From CAYYIS01 sp964470965 (GTDB lineage: Bacteria; JAAXHH01; JABIQT01), in the NCBI GenBank assembly GCA_964470965.1, contig CAYYIS010000008.1:62001-126000 (forward strand): a DNA stretch of 64,000 nt, written 5' to 3'. The notes under the pieces are model-generated. The model was not told the DNA's origin and did not search any database. It saw only the letters and a list, made by a program, of their open reading frames with translations. Made by a program: the position numbers and the translations under genes. This document shows positions 1 to 8,366 of the stretch, piece after piece; positions within the stretch are counted from its first letter, which is position 1, and each line of letters begins with the position of its first letter.

Positions 1-1
1 A

Positions 2-103
2 GAACGGTATATTCTTGAGCCAAAGGACGGGGCATGGACTCTCTTATTTAAAAAGGCCCTTCATACTGGAAGTGCCCAGAGGAAATTGTTAAATTACCGT
101 TGA
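2..103 (+). CDS. C-terminal fragment of an unknown protein cut by the left edge
   Basis: Frame 2 is open from the first base to a TGA at 101-103 and gives 33 residues of ordinary composition (starts ERYILEPKDG, ends LLNYR). It could be the tail of a plus-strand gene beginning outside the window. It is too short to assign, and it would converge with the minus-strand dioxygenase operon. The only support is the open frame and its plausible residue mix, so this may be chance. Confidence 0.3.
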   Translation, partial: ERYILEPKDGAWTLLFKKALHTGSAQRKLLNYR

Positions 104-470
104 AATGTGTTTGTGGAATATCTTCCACTCATCATTCGATTCTGTCAGGACATACGTGGCAGATGAGGCTTCAGGTTCAGGAATCTTCCCATATGCTTCG
201 TCGGAAAGATCGCCGGTGCACCAAAATGTTGCTGCACCAATCGAATCGGTCTACGCCCATTCCTTCAAATTCACGCACCTTCAGGTCTCTTCTTGCATTG
301 AAGCACCTGACGTTCCGGCACACCGCAAAACTGTGTTCATCGTTCCGGATCGGTACATCCAGGAACGAGAAAAATTTGGGCGAAACGGTTCTTTTCTCGG
401 CCCCACGGTTCCGGGAAGGAATCAGGTTTCGGTCACGTCTACCACACGCTCGCCCCCCATCCTTCACCTC
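104..470. other. Gap without a convincing gene
   Basis: This stretch lies between the left-edge fragment and the stop of the TauD-like gene at 471. A 96-codon minus-strand frame covers 177-467, starting just after the TauD stop, and would be the operon's last small gene if real. It is rich in Arg and Cys and matches no family I recognise. Two plus-strand frames are also open here but run on into the antisense of the TauD gene. I see no clear terminator. Confidence 0.4.
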
Positions 471-1301
471 TCATCCTTCCAATGGCTCCTCGTCGTTGAA
501 CACCTGCGTCCGCTTCATTACGCGTCGTTCCGTGTCGGGAAACGGTTCCCGACGGTGCATGGTAGGCCGGTTGTCCCACATGACAAGGTCGCCGACCTGC
601 CAATGATGTGTCCACTCGAATTGAGGCTGCGACTGATGTGCGATCAGGGTATCGAGTAATTCCCTACTTTCGTTTTCGCTGAGACCGACGACGTATTTGG
701 TCAGATGCGGCCCCACATACAGCGAACTTCTGCCGGTGTCAGGGTGTGTGCGCACCACAGGATGGTCAACTGGATAAGGCGGGTTCTGTTCCTCCACATA
801 ATGACGGTGCACCGCCCGCAAACCCTTCAATCGTCTTTTCATCTCATCGTCGAGCGCCTCGTATGCGGCATAGCAGTTACACCACTGGGTGGCGCCGCCG
901 ACCATTGGAATCTCAACCGCGTACAGCACCGATATGGTGCCGGGTTTGGGCATGTATGAGAGGTCTGAATGAAAGCTAATTTCCTCATTGCCGAGGGCAC
1001 CGATCGGCTCCCCATTCTCCTTCAGGTTGGAGATAATAAAGATTTCCTTCACACGCCGATCCCGTTGCTTACGGACATGTTGTACAGGCTTACCGAAATA
1101 GGAGGTGAATCGCACCTGATCCTCATCGGTAATCGTCTGATTTCGAAAATAGATCACACAGTGATCCTGCAATGCCTGTCGAACAATATTGACTTCCCGG
1201 GAAGAGAGTGGCAAACTCAGATCCAGTCCGGTTATTTCCACGCCCAGGGCGCCGCCGGTTGGGTGAACCTGCATGTGATCGTGCTTGTTCATGGTTGACA
1301 T
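471..1301 (-). CDS. TauD/TfdA family Fe(II)/2-oxoglutarate dioxygenase
   Basis: Non-haem iron oxygenase that couples 2-oxoglutarate decarboxylation to oxidation of a small substrate in the cytoplasm. The 276-residue product has the facial triad: H111-x-D113 in a FHSDLSY segment and the distal H249 in a WDNRPTMHRR segment. R264 is in the place of the 2-oxoglutarate-binding Arg of TauD. ATG at 1301 is chosen because GAGGAG (1313-1308) lies 6 nt upstream; a longer frame to 1340 would overlap the upstream gene. It is the last clear gene of the minus-strand operon, 10 nt after the PhyH gene. The family is clear. The substrate is not: taurine, 2,4-D-like acids, carnitine precursors and others are all possible. 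Confidence 0.88.
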   Translation of the reverse strand: MSTMNKHDHMQVHPTGGALGVEITGLDLSLPLSSREVNIVRQALQDHCVIYFRNQTITDEDQVRFTSYFGKPVQHVRKQRDRRVKEIFIISNLKENGEPIGALGNEEISFHSDLSYMPKPGTISVLYAVEIPMVGGATQWCNCYAAYEALDDEMKRRLKGLRAVHRHYVEEQNPPYPVDHPVVRTHPDTGRSSLYVGPHLTKYVVGLSENESRELLDTLIAHQSQPQFEWTHHWQVGDLVMWDNRPTMHRREPFPDTERRVMKRTQVFNDEEPLEG

Positions 1302-1311
1302 GAACCGCTCC

Positions 1312-2100
1312 TCAACGGTAGGTGAGTTTCGGTTCCTCACCGAGCATTTTTACACCACTTACCATTATGCTGTTGTTGGATTCATAGGCCGCTTTACCGA
1401 TCGGACGGGTGGCAGGTGAATGGTATCCGATGCGTACGGACTTTCGCCACTGGTCGGTGCGGTTTACATCGGACCAGTGGATCAGGTAATAACTGAAAAA
1501 GACGACGTCGCCGGGGTGGGCGGGAACCGCAACGGTATCCACCTTGTCAGGATGATACGTATCCGGCGGGAGATAGGGCCGGGTATGTTCGCCTGTAATA
1601 TGTTCGAGGGGCCCTCTGCAATGACTTCCAGGCACCACCTGAAGGCATCCGCTTTCATGGGGTGTTTCATCCAGGTGTATCAGGCAATCCACGAAATCAG
1701 GTCCATCATGGGGGTAAAACGGATAGTCCTGGTGCATAGGAAACGGCGTACCTTTCTCCGGCGGTTTGGCATGAAGGACCGTGTGATGCCACTGCACATC
1801 GTCACCGAGCAGGGCCCGAAGAGATGCTACCAGGCCCGGATGGAATATCACACGACTCCACGCGGCGGAATACATATGCGGATTGGATATCAACACAGCC
1901 TTTGTCTTATACCGTTCATTCTCCTCCAGATAAACATCCCGCCACGGCCCGCGCCATCCGATGCTGTCTTCCCCCCACCATTCCTCGATCAGCCACTTCA
2001 TCTCTCGGTTGAGTTCATCAACATCGGCAGGCGGCACCAACCCTTCAACCTTCACATAACCGTCCCGCTGATACAATGCAACCTGCTGCTGCGACAACAT
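1312..2100 (-). CDS. Phytanoyl-CoA dioxygenase (PhyH) family protein
   Basis: Second Fe(II)/2-oxoglutarate oxygenase of this operon, 262 residues. The PhyH pattern is visible: H123-x-D125 in PMHQDYPFYP, the GCLQVVPGSH segment around 151-160, the distal H208 in YYLIHWSD, and a downstream Arg (R219 or R223) for the co-substrate. ATG 2100 is preferred over a TTG at 2124 because it leaves 4 nt after the upstream stop, with AAAGG 10 nt before it. Bacterial PhyH proteins hydroxylate many small molecules and rarely act on phytanoyl-CoA, so the substrate is open. Pairing with a TauD enzyme and an FAH hydrolase suggests sequential oxidation of one compound (inference). Confidence 0.88.
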   Translation of the reverse strand: MLSQQQVALYQRDGYVKVEGLVPPADVDELNREMKWLIEEWWGEDSIGWRGPWRDVYLEENERYKTKAVLISNPHMYSAAWSRVIFHPGLVASLRALLGDDVQWHHTVLHAKPPEKGTPFPMHQDYPFYPHDGPDFVDCLIHLDETPHESGCLQVVPGSHCRGPLEHITGEHTRPYLPPDTYHPDKVDTVAVPAHPGDVVFFSYYLIHWSDVNRTDQWRKSVRIGYHSPATRPIGKAAYESNNSIMVSGVKMLGEEPKLTYR

Positions 2101-2104
2101 GTAA

Positions 2105-2881
2105 TTATGCCTTTTCAGCAACAATTGTATTCTTCAACACCCCAATACCGCTGATCTCCACCTCTACATTGTCTCCCGGAGCAACAGGTCCCACTCCCGC
2201 GGGTGTTCCGGTATAAATCACATCACCGGGCAGGAGTGTGATCGCATCTGAGATATATTCGATCAGACGCGCGACCGGAAAAATCAGATCGGAGGTGCTG
2301 GTATTCTGACGAACTTCGCCATTGAGCCTGGTTGTAAGTTCCAGGTCCGTGGGATCAAGATCCGTGGCGATATAGGGGCCCATAGGTTTAAAGGTGTCGA
2401 ACCCCTTGCCCATCAGCACACATCCCTGGCTCATCTCCTGGCGCTGTATCACCCGCTCTGAGATGTCATTGCCGCACGTATAACCCAGGACATGGTCAAG
2501 TGCATTAGCCGCAGACACATCCTTCGCCTCTTTGCCGATGACCACGACGAGCTCCCCTTCGTATTCAATATGTTGGCCCTGTAAGGGATACACAACGTCA
2601 TCGCCCTGACCCACCACCGTAGTCCACGGCAGCATGAAGAGCATCGGTATGGGCGGCGGCTCTTTGCCGCCTTCCGCAGCGTGGGCTGCATAGTTGAGCC
2701 CTACGCCTATCAATCTGGGCCGAGGCACCGGCGCCAGCACGCGCACATCTGCCAGATTTGTTGTTACCCCGTCGGTTTCGATGCCGTCAAAGGGTGAACC
2801 GGCAAGCTGCTGTATGGCCCCGTTCTCTTCCAATGTACCGTATCGGGTTTCGTTATTGCGCTGATAACGTAAGATTTTCAT
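2105..2881 (-). CDS. Fumarylacetoacetate hydrolase (FAH) family protein
   Basis: Metal-dependent C-C bond hydrolase, decarboxylase or isomerase of the FAH fold, 258 residues, typical of the short FAHD1/HpcE-like class. Visible marks are GVGLNYAAH (59-67), the metal-ligand cluster EYEGE with E108 and E110, D139 in GNDISER, the KGFDTFKPMGP segment and the C-terminal GDVIYTGTPAGVG. AAGGAG lies 7 nt before the ATG. The gene starts a tight trio with PhyH and TauD (gaps of 4 and 10 nt) and is separated by 128 nt from the DUF6807 gene upstream. Likely substrates are acylpyruvates or 2-keto-3-deoxy sugar acids (for example 2,4-diketo forms). The latter would fit the sugar-acid enzymes further up the operon (inference). 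Confidence 0.9.
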   Translation of the reverse strand: MKILRYQRNNETRYGTLEENGAIQQLAGSPFDGIETDGVTTNLADVRVLAPVPRPRLIGVGLNYAAHAAEGGKEPPPIPMLFMLPWTTVVGQGDDVVYPLQGQHIEYEGELVVVIGKEAKDVSAANALDHVLGYTCGNDISERVIQRQEMSQGCVLMGKGFDTFKPMGPYIATDLDPTDLELTTRLNGEVRQNTSTSDLIFPVARLIEYISDAITLLPGDVIYTGTPAGVGPVAPGDNVEVEISGIGVLKNTIVAEKA

Positions 2882-3009
2882 GGGTAAACTCCTTAATTAA
2901 TACTGCCTCTCCGTCGCAAACAAAAGTCACTATGGGCCTGTTGGCGCTTTACGAATTGCTGTTTCCAATCAGTCGAAAATATCGCCACTTCGATCCGGAT
3001 GACATTGAG

Positions 3010-3921
3010 TTAAGATACAAACTCTTTATATCGATCGTCAATTCCGGCCGTTCCTGCGTCACCGTCGTGTAACACAATACGGATGGTCTGATCCGTATGG
3101 TCATTCGGGGAAATCGAAGACCCTCTTGTTCCGAAGGGATTGATGGTCATCGTGCCGTAATCAGCGACCTGCCATGGATAGGGATCTACGTCCGGCGGCT
3201 GAAAAACAGCAATACCCGCCGTATGACCCGGTATGACCGGCCCCGAACAATCGATCCATCCGGCCTTTTTCCCGGTGATCTCTGCAGCCCCAGTCCGCCC
3301 TTTAGCATCCGAATAAACTGCACCCTGACTACTGCGCAGCGTCTCGACCATTCGGACACCAAAGTAGGCATGTCGCGCCGGCCCTATAGTCAAGTCCCAC
3401 TCCGTGGCCATAAGCCGGGAGCTGACATCTATTACGTGAGCCATCCTGTCCGGATAAATATCGATGGTGCGCAATTCATGAGCCAGTACACGCCCATCCG
3501 GCGCCGCCCATTCGGGAGGTCCCTGCCAGTGAAGTTTCTGCCGCAATCGAAGGTGGGTATCAGATACGATGTTATGATCGATTGCCACGGAAACGATTCG
3601 CCCCGGCGCCCTTCCCTGGAACGTCTCATTTACATAAAAGTTATATACGGCATCTTCAAATGAGTCAACCGAAAACGGCAGTCGGCAATGTACACGATCC
3701 GCAGCCACCCAGATGGCATTGTGATGGGGGTGGTCCGGCGGTGATTCCGCTGTGAGAGCAAATCCCGCCGGCGAATAGACGGGGTGCAAATATGACCGAA
3801 ACGCGCCTTGGGTAAGAGACACCACTGATCGGCCATTCCACGTAATGTTCAGGCGATGGCCTTTTGCACATGCGCCTCGCGGCAGATCAAAGATATCTGG
3901 AGTGATGTTGAATGCGGTCAT
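3010..3921 (-). CDS. DUF6807 (PmoA-like) family protein
   Basis: 303 residues with the pattern of DUF6807, a family often annotated 'methane oxygenase PmoA' although unrelated to methane monooxygenase. Seen are a SYLHPVYSPAG segment near residue 43, a DHPHHNAIWVA motif near 63-73, and a long beta-rich remainder with no signal peptide. Biochemical function is not established. Genes of this family usually accompany Gfo/Idh oxidoreductases and sugar epimerases, as here, where it starts 3 nt after the Gfo/Idh stop. A role in processing or binding an unusual carbohydrate is inference. A second member lies at 34874-35746. Confidence 0.8.
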   Translation of the reverse strand: MTAFNITPDIFDLPRGACAKGHRLNITWNGRSVVSLTQGAFRSYLHPVYSPAGFALTAESPPDHPHHNAIWVAADRVHCRLPFSVDSFEDAVYNFYVNETFQGRAPGRIVSVAIDHNIVSDTHLRLRQKLHWQGPPEWAAPDGRVLAHELRTIDIYPDRMAHVIDVSSRLMATEWDLTIGPARHAYFGVRMVETLRSSQGAVYSDAKGRTGAAEITGKKAGWIDCSGPVIPGHTAGIAVFQPPDVDPYPWQVADYGTMTINPFGTRGSSISPNDHTDQTIRIVLHDGDAGTAGIDDRYKEFVS

Positions 3922-3924
3922 ATG

Positions 3925-4941
3925 TTAGACTATATCCACTGGCTGACCATTTGTACCCGATTCATAGGCCGCACGTACGATTCCCAGGACGTGGCGAGCA
4001 GCACGGGGTTGTACCGGCACCTCGGTCTGATTTACTATAGCATCGATAAATGTACACAACAACGCAGGAAAGCCCGCTTCGTCGTGACCTTCCGGTTCGA
4101 CGTCCACCAGAGACCAGACGCCCGATTCCTCCTGCCAGACAGATACCTGCAGTTCACCACCGAGTCGGATCTGACCACGCGTTCCGTAAATCTCCTCGAC
4201 CCGAACACCTCCTCCTGGTGCGCACCAGCCTACCTGTACGGAAGATGTCGCACCGTTCTCATGTTCAATTAACAACAGAGCGGTGTCTTCCACGTCGATG
4301 TCCTGCACGTATCTCCCGATACGGGCGTATACACGCTTCGCAGGGGATTGAAGATGATCGACCGCGCAGTAAATCTGGTGGTAGCCGTTATCGATCAGCG
4401 GTCCGCCGCCACCGGCAGAGGCAGATGTTCGCCAGTGTTGATCCACACCCCGACCTACCACATGCCGGGAGCTGAACCCTTCATTACGGATGAGAAAAAT
4501 ATCACCTATACTTCCGTCAGATACACAACCGGCGATCGCACGATGCACCGGTCTGAACAACTGGTTATGGCTGACCGTCAGACGTCGGCCGGTTTCTTCC
4601 GAAACTGCTATGATACGATCAGCTTCTTCCACAGATGTGGCAATCGGCTTCTCAACCAGTACATCGGTCCCCGCCTGCATCGACGCGATAGCCTGTGATT
4701 CATGCAAGTGGTGAGGTGTACAGATATGAACCAGATCCAGGGATTCCTTCTCCAACATGGACTCGTAATCGCTATAACGATGTGCCTGCGGGACTCCGTA
4801 TTGATCGCCGATCAAGGCAAGCCGGTCCTCCGATACATCGGAAATAGCTGATACGACCACACGATCATTAAGGCCTGACAACACAGGAAGGTGACGTCGT
4901 TCGGCGATTCCGCCACATCCGATGACACCGACCCGGAGCAT
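3925..4941 (-). CDS. Gfo/Idh/MocA family NAD(P)-dependent oxidoreductase
   Basis: 338 residues. An N-terminal Rossmann motif GVIGCGGIAERRHLP (residues 5-19) binds NAD(P). The family EKP motif (E97-K98-P99) sits in VLVEKPIATS, and a downstream IDNGYHQIY segment supplies the Asp and His of the active site. Such enzymes oxidise or reduce sugars, inositols and sugar acids. ATG 4941 is preferred to TTG 4947 because GGGA lies 6 nt upstream and it leaves 2 nt after the epimerase stop. It sits between a TIM-barrel epimerase and DUF6807, a frequent trio in carbohydrate catabolic operons. Substrate unknown. Confidence 0.9.
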   Translation of the reverse strand: MLRVGVIGCGGIAERRHLPVLSGLNDRVVVSAISDVSEDRLALIGDQYGVPQAHRYSDYESMLEKESLDLVHICTPHHLHESQAIASMQAGTDVLVEKPIATSVEEADRIIAVSEETGRRLTVSHNQLFRPVHRAIAGCVSDGSIGDIFLIRNEGFSSRHVVGRGVDQHWRTSASAGGGGPLIDNGYHQIYCAVDHLQSPAKRVYARIGRYVQDIDVEDTALLLIEHENGATSSVQVGWCAPGGGVRVEEIYGTRGQIRLGGELQVSVWQEESGVWSLVDVEPEGHDEAGFPALLCTFIDAIVNQTEVPVQPRAARHVLGIVRAAYESGTNGQPVDIV

Positions 4942-4943
4942 TG

Positions 4944-5789
4944 TCAATCCCTTCCTACGCCTGCCGAAATAAAAGCGTGCTGGAGCGATTCATATGAAAT
5001 TTCTGCAGCCTTGACACAATCGTAATCGGCGCGCCCCCAGACGCGGGCGCTTACCTCCAGTGTTATGTAACCGTTCCATCCCCCTTGTTGCATGGCCTTG
5101 ACATATTCAGTGGCATCCAGATCACCATCACCCAAAAGCAGTAGATCGAAGGAACCGTCCGGGTGTTTTCGGGCATCTGTGATGTGGGTATGGGCGGTGA
5201 TCGGCAGGAGACGGCGTACCGCTTCGGATTCGTTTTCACCGGAGAGGTAAAAATGTACGATATCGAAATGCAGACGGGCACAGGGACTGTCCACGGCATT
5301 AATCAACCATAACGCACGGTCCGATCGGTCGACAGAGGCGCCGCAGTGGGCCTCACCTGCCAGGACGAATCCTTCTTGGACCCCCAGCGCGGCAAAATCT
5401 CTGAACCGGGACACCACACGACCCCGCACATAATCCCACTGGTCGGTTTTGCCTCCGATCCCCATGGCGAGCACAGGCGCATCTGCCATTCCGAGATCCC
5501 GGGCAAGCTGGATCGTTCGGCGGGTGTGTTCCAGATTTCGTTGATGTTCGCTATCGTCTTCGTGAAAGATTTGCCCTGTCATGAACAGCGCGGGGATGCC
5601 CATGCCATGTTCCCTCAGCATATCCCGAATTCTCTTCCTGCGTTCCGAATTAATTTCGGCCGGCATGGAGCCTATGTGCCTGGGGCTGAGACAGATCTCG
5701 ATACCGTCGTAGCCAATCTCCGCCAGCAATGGAATCACGTCCTCCAACGGTGATTCGGGCATGGCATAGGTACCAAAAGCAATTTTCAT
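4944..5789 (-). CDS. Sugar phosphate isomerase/epimerase (xylose-isomerase-like TIM barrel)
   Basis: 281 residues of the AP-endonuclease-2/xylose-isomerase-like fold. The start MKIAFGTYAMPESPLEDVIPLL and the GYDGIEICL strand are typical. Putative metal ligands lie in LAGEAHCG, ARLHFDIVHF, the TAHTHITD strand and the late YITLEVS strand. Members epimerise or isomerise keto-sugars and inositol derivatives. The ATG overlaps the stop of the upstream mannonate-dehydratase-like gene by 4 nt (ATGA), which implies translational coupling. Specific reaction not predictable from sequence. Confidence 0.88.
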   Translation of the reverse strand: MKIAFGTYAMPESPLEDVIPLLAEIGYDGIEICLSPRHIGSMPAEINSERRKRIRDMLREHGMGIPALFMTGQIFHEDDSEHQRNLEHTRRTIQLARDLGMADAPVLAMGIGGKTDQWDYVRGRVVSRFRDFAALGVQEGFVLAGEAHCGASVDRSDRALWLINAVDSPCARLHFDIVHFYLSGENESEAVRRLLPITAHTHITDARKHPDGSFDLLLLGDGDLDATEYVKAMQQGGWNGYITLEVSARVWGRADYDCVKAAEISYESLQHAFISAGVGRD

Positions 5790-6796
5790 GCAGCGGCCGC
5801 CTCCGCCTTTGCACGATCTACATGCGCCTTCATGTAGGCGATGGAATAAGCGGTTCCTACACGGCCATCCTCCGTCATCGAAGGGATGTGATCCGGAATC
5901 AACACACCGTCGAAATCGACTTCCTGGAGAACCTTGGTGGCGTTGTACATGTCAAAATACCCGTTGTCTATGAATGTCTCAATGAAATGCGGTAACGGCT
6001 GGTCCACATTGCGGTAGTGGATTTTGAACAGTTTTCCCCGTTCTCCGAAATACCGCAGAGACTCTTCCACACCTTTCCCCATGAGAGGACCGCCTTCAAG
6101 CCAGCAACCGATACAGAAGCAGATCCCTACGTTCGGACTGTCCGCTATATCCATGGCCCGGGCGTATCCTTCATAGCTGCTGAAAATGCATCGGGGCACT
6201 CCTCCCAATTCTGGCTGGGGAGGATCATCGGGGTGGATACCTATGCGGACACCAGCTTCCTCTGCCACCGGTGCTGCTTGTTTGATGAAATATGTATAGT
6301 TCGCCCATATCTCATCTTCGCTGTAGTTCCGGCCATGGGTAAGGGGCATATTGAATATGCGGCCGCCCCAGTGTCCTTCTGTCGCATTCGCCAGATCGAA
6401 CCCTCGAGCGCTTGCGCCGCCGCGCGTTGTCTCACGATCGGTGCTCCAGATACCGTTCCCCATATGGGCATAAGTTGTGTACGGGATACCGGCCTTGCCG
6501 AGATCACGGATATAACGTTTGTACTGTTCAACTTTATCATCCCTGTTGGAAAGGTTCAGCACGATTCCGTCCTGGTTATGCACATCACTGTTACCGAAAC
6601 CGTAGATCTTAATGCCCGCGTTCTCGTAGATTTCCCGTGAGCGCATGAAATAATCGTAGTTGGCATTTATGCCGTCAGTCCACAGGCAAACGTATTCGAT
6701 GCCCATCTGCTGTGCGAACTGCAGATCTTCCGGGGTTGGCTCTGGCGACATCTGACCGGCAACTTTCATTCCGGGTTCTAAAGACATGAGGGACAT
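5786..6796 (-). CDS. Mannonate dehydratase (UxuA)-like TIM-barrel protein
   Basis: 336 residues resembling the UxuA branch of the xylose-isomerase-like superfamily. Seen are GIHPDDPP (metal site), SPNVGICFCIGCW, LFKIHYRNVDQPLPHFIETFIDNGYFDMY (partly: HYRNV and the E/D cluster) and a C-terminal IPDHIPSM. In UxuA this last motif is normally a DHGH/DHGR type, so the Gly-to-Ile change makes classical D-mannonate dehydration uncertain. GGAG lies 8 nt before the ATG. It overlaps the downstream epimerase by 4 nt and follows the M20 peptidase by 23 nt. A dehydratase or isomerase acting on a sugar acid is the best guess. Confidence 0.8.
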   Translation of the reverse strand: MSLMSLEPGMKVAGQMSPEPTPEDLQFAQQMGIEYVCLWTDGINANYDYFMRSREIYENAGIKIYGFGNSDVHNQDGIVLNLSNRDDKVEQYKRYIRDLGKAGIPYTTYAHMGNGIWSTDRETTRGGASARGFDLANATEGHWGGRIFNMPLTHGRNYSEDEIWANYTYFIKQAAPVAEEAGVRIGIHPDDPPQPELGGVPRCIFSSYEGYARAMDIADSPNVGICFCIGCWLEGGPLMGKGVEESLRYFGERGKLFKIHYRNVDQPLPHFIETFIDNGYFDMYNATKVLQEVDFDGVLIPDHIPSMTEDGRVGTAYSIAYMKAHVDRAKAEAAAA

Positions 6797-6819
6797 AGTG
6801 AAATCTCCATTTTTTGAGG

Positions 6820-8190
6820 TTAAAACGTGGCTAACCGATTAAGAAGTCTACCATAAGCTGTCAGTCCGCGCCTGAAGCTTCTTATTCTGAAATATTCATT
6901 GGGGGCGTGAATATTTTCATCTTCCAGGCAGAACCCGAACATCACGGTATATACACCAAGGGTGTTCAGGAAAAGGGTGCAGATCGGAAGGCTCCCCCCG
7001 AGTCTCACGTAATAGGGATCTTTGCCGTACACTCCTTTTAAAACATCATGCGCTGCCCGGTTGCCGGGATGGTCGCCCGCCATTGAATATGGATATGCAT
7101 GGCTTGACAACCGCCGAACCGTGGCGGAAACCCCCGCCGGCGTATGAGAGGCTATATGCTGCTCGATGGCATCCATTACCTGTTCCGGGGTCTGATCGGC
7201 TACGAGCCGACACGTAATTTTAGCATGCGCCTCCGACGGCAGCACTGCCTTGACGCCATCACCCTGAAAGCCGCCCCAGATCCCGTTAATCTCAAGTGTG
7301 GGCCGCGCCCAAGCCCGTTCATAGGTCGTGTAATCCGCTTCTCCGTAAACATCATCAATACCGACCTGCGCTTTATAGTGTGTCTCATCGTACGGTACGG
7401 CAGCGATCTGACTTCTGTCTTCATCAGATAAAGGTTGGACGTTTTCATAAAATCCGTCTACCGCGATGCGCCCGTCCTTGCTTCGCATGGTGTCAAGCAC
7501 GTGTACCAGAGCATGCAATGGATTTTGTACGGCGCCACCGAAAATACCGGAATGCAGGTCACTATCCGGACCTTTCAGATCGATCTGAAGCGCACAGATA
7601 CCTTTGAACCCTAGGAATAAAGCGGGTTGATCCTCCCGCCACTGCAGTCCATCCGCACTGATCACGAGGTCACAGGTCAGAAGTTCTTTATGCTTTTCAA
7701 TAAACTGAGGAATCTGAGGGCTGCCTATTTCCTCCTGGCCTTCGAACATAAAGACCACGTTCACCGGCAACACCCCTTCGGAATTGAGAAGCGCCTCTAC
7801 CGCCAGAATTGGGATCAGCATATTGCCCTTGTCGTCAGAAGCGCCGCGGGCGAAAATACATTCATTCTTAATAACAGGCTCGAACGGCGGTTGATCCCAT
7901 GCGTCGGACGGATCCGCCGGTTGTGTATCGAAATGGCCGTAGATGAGGATCGTCGGCTTGTCACCCGCATGCTTCCATTCACCTACCACCACCGGATGTC
8001 CGCCTGTAGGCAGAATGCTTACCTCCTCGATGCCTGCTCTTTCCATACGGGCTGCCACCCATACGGCAGCTCTCTGGATATCATCCGCGTGTTCCGGCAG
8101 ACTCGACACGCTCGGGATCCGTAGAAAATCCATCAATTCGTCGATATATTGTGTGTGATGTTCCCGGAGATAGGTTTCCCAGGCAGACAT
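6820..8190 (-). CDS. M20 family metallo-dipeptidase/amidohydrolase
   Basis: 456 residues, the usual length of M20 dipeptidases. The zinc site is complete: GHFDTQP (H86, D88), ARGASDDKG (bridging Asp at 119-120), EGQEEIGS (catalytic E153 and E154). A lid domain follows near 190-310, and a late His lies in the C-terminal GFCLEDENIHAPNEY stretch. No signal peptide, so cytoplasmic. It cleaves dipeptides or N-acyl amino compounds. GAGGAG sits 7 nt before the ATG. As the first gene of the operon it may release the substrate from a conjugate, but it could also be a general peptidase. Confidence 0.92.
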   Translation of the reverse strand: MSAWETYLREHHTQYIDELMDFLRIPSVSSLPEHADDIQRAAVWVAARMERAGIEEVSILPTGGHPVVVGEWKHAGDKPTILIYGHFDTQPADPSDAWDQPPFEPVIKNECIFARGASDDKGNMLIPILAVEALLNSEGVLPVNVVFMFEGQEEIGSPQIPQFIEKHKELLTCDLVISADGLQWREDQPALFLGFKGICALQIDLKGPDSDLHSGIFGGAVQNPLHALVHVLDTMRSKDGRIAVDGFYENVQPLSDEDRSQIAAVPYDETHYKAQVGIDDVYGEADYTTYERAWARPTLEINGIWGGFQGDGVKAVLPSEAHAKITCRLVADQTPEQVMDAIEQHIASHTPAGVSATVRRLSSHAYPYSMAGDHPGNRAAHDVLKGVYGKDPYYVRLGGSLPICTLFLNTLGVYTVMFGFCLEDENIHAPNEYFRIRSFRRGLTAYGRLLNRLATF

Positions 8191-8285
8191 GGTAAGGCTC
8201 CTCGAATTATGATCAGAACATGATGGGATGAATACCGGATGTCAAGCGGGATTTTGGGTATTGCTGGGCGAATATCTATCCAGGG

Positions 8286-8313
8286 TTGACGTTCCGTCCG
8301 GTTCAGTTATATT
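8286..8313 (+). promoter_or_regulatory. Sigma-70-type promoter for the FAH gene
   Basis: TTGACG at 8286-8291 and TATATT at 8308-8313 are separated by 16 nt in the 176-nt divergent gap between the M20 gene (minus) and the FAH gene (plus). The expected transcription start near 8320 leaves a leader of about 47 nt before the CGGAGG ribosome site. Confidence 0.5.
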
Positions 8314-8366
8314 CTGTTCACAATTTATCCCTTCCGGCAAGCCCACACACAACTCGGAGGCCCTCG

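Noticed and set aside
105..659. Open plus-strand frame of 184 codons at the left end
   Set aside because: Its second half is the antisense of the TauD gene, no ribosome site is present, and the product is like no family.
1420..2154. Plus-strand frame of 244 codons
   Set aside because: Mirror frame of the PhyH gene, whose catalytic residues are all intact.
6017..6640. Plus-strand frame of 207 codons
   Set aside because: Antisense to the UxuA-like gene; composition is Cys/His-rich as expected of a mirror frame.
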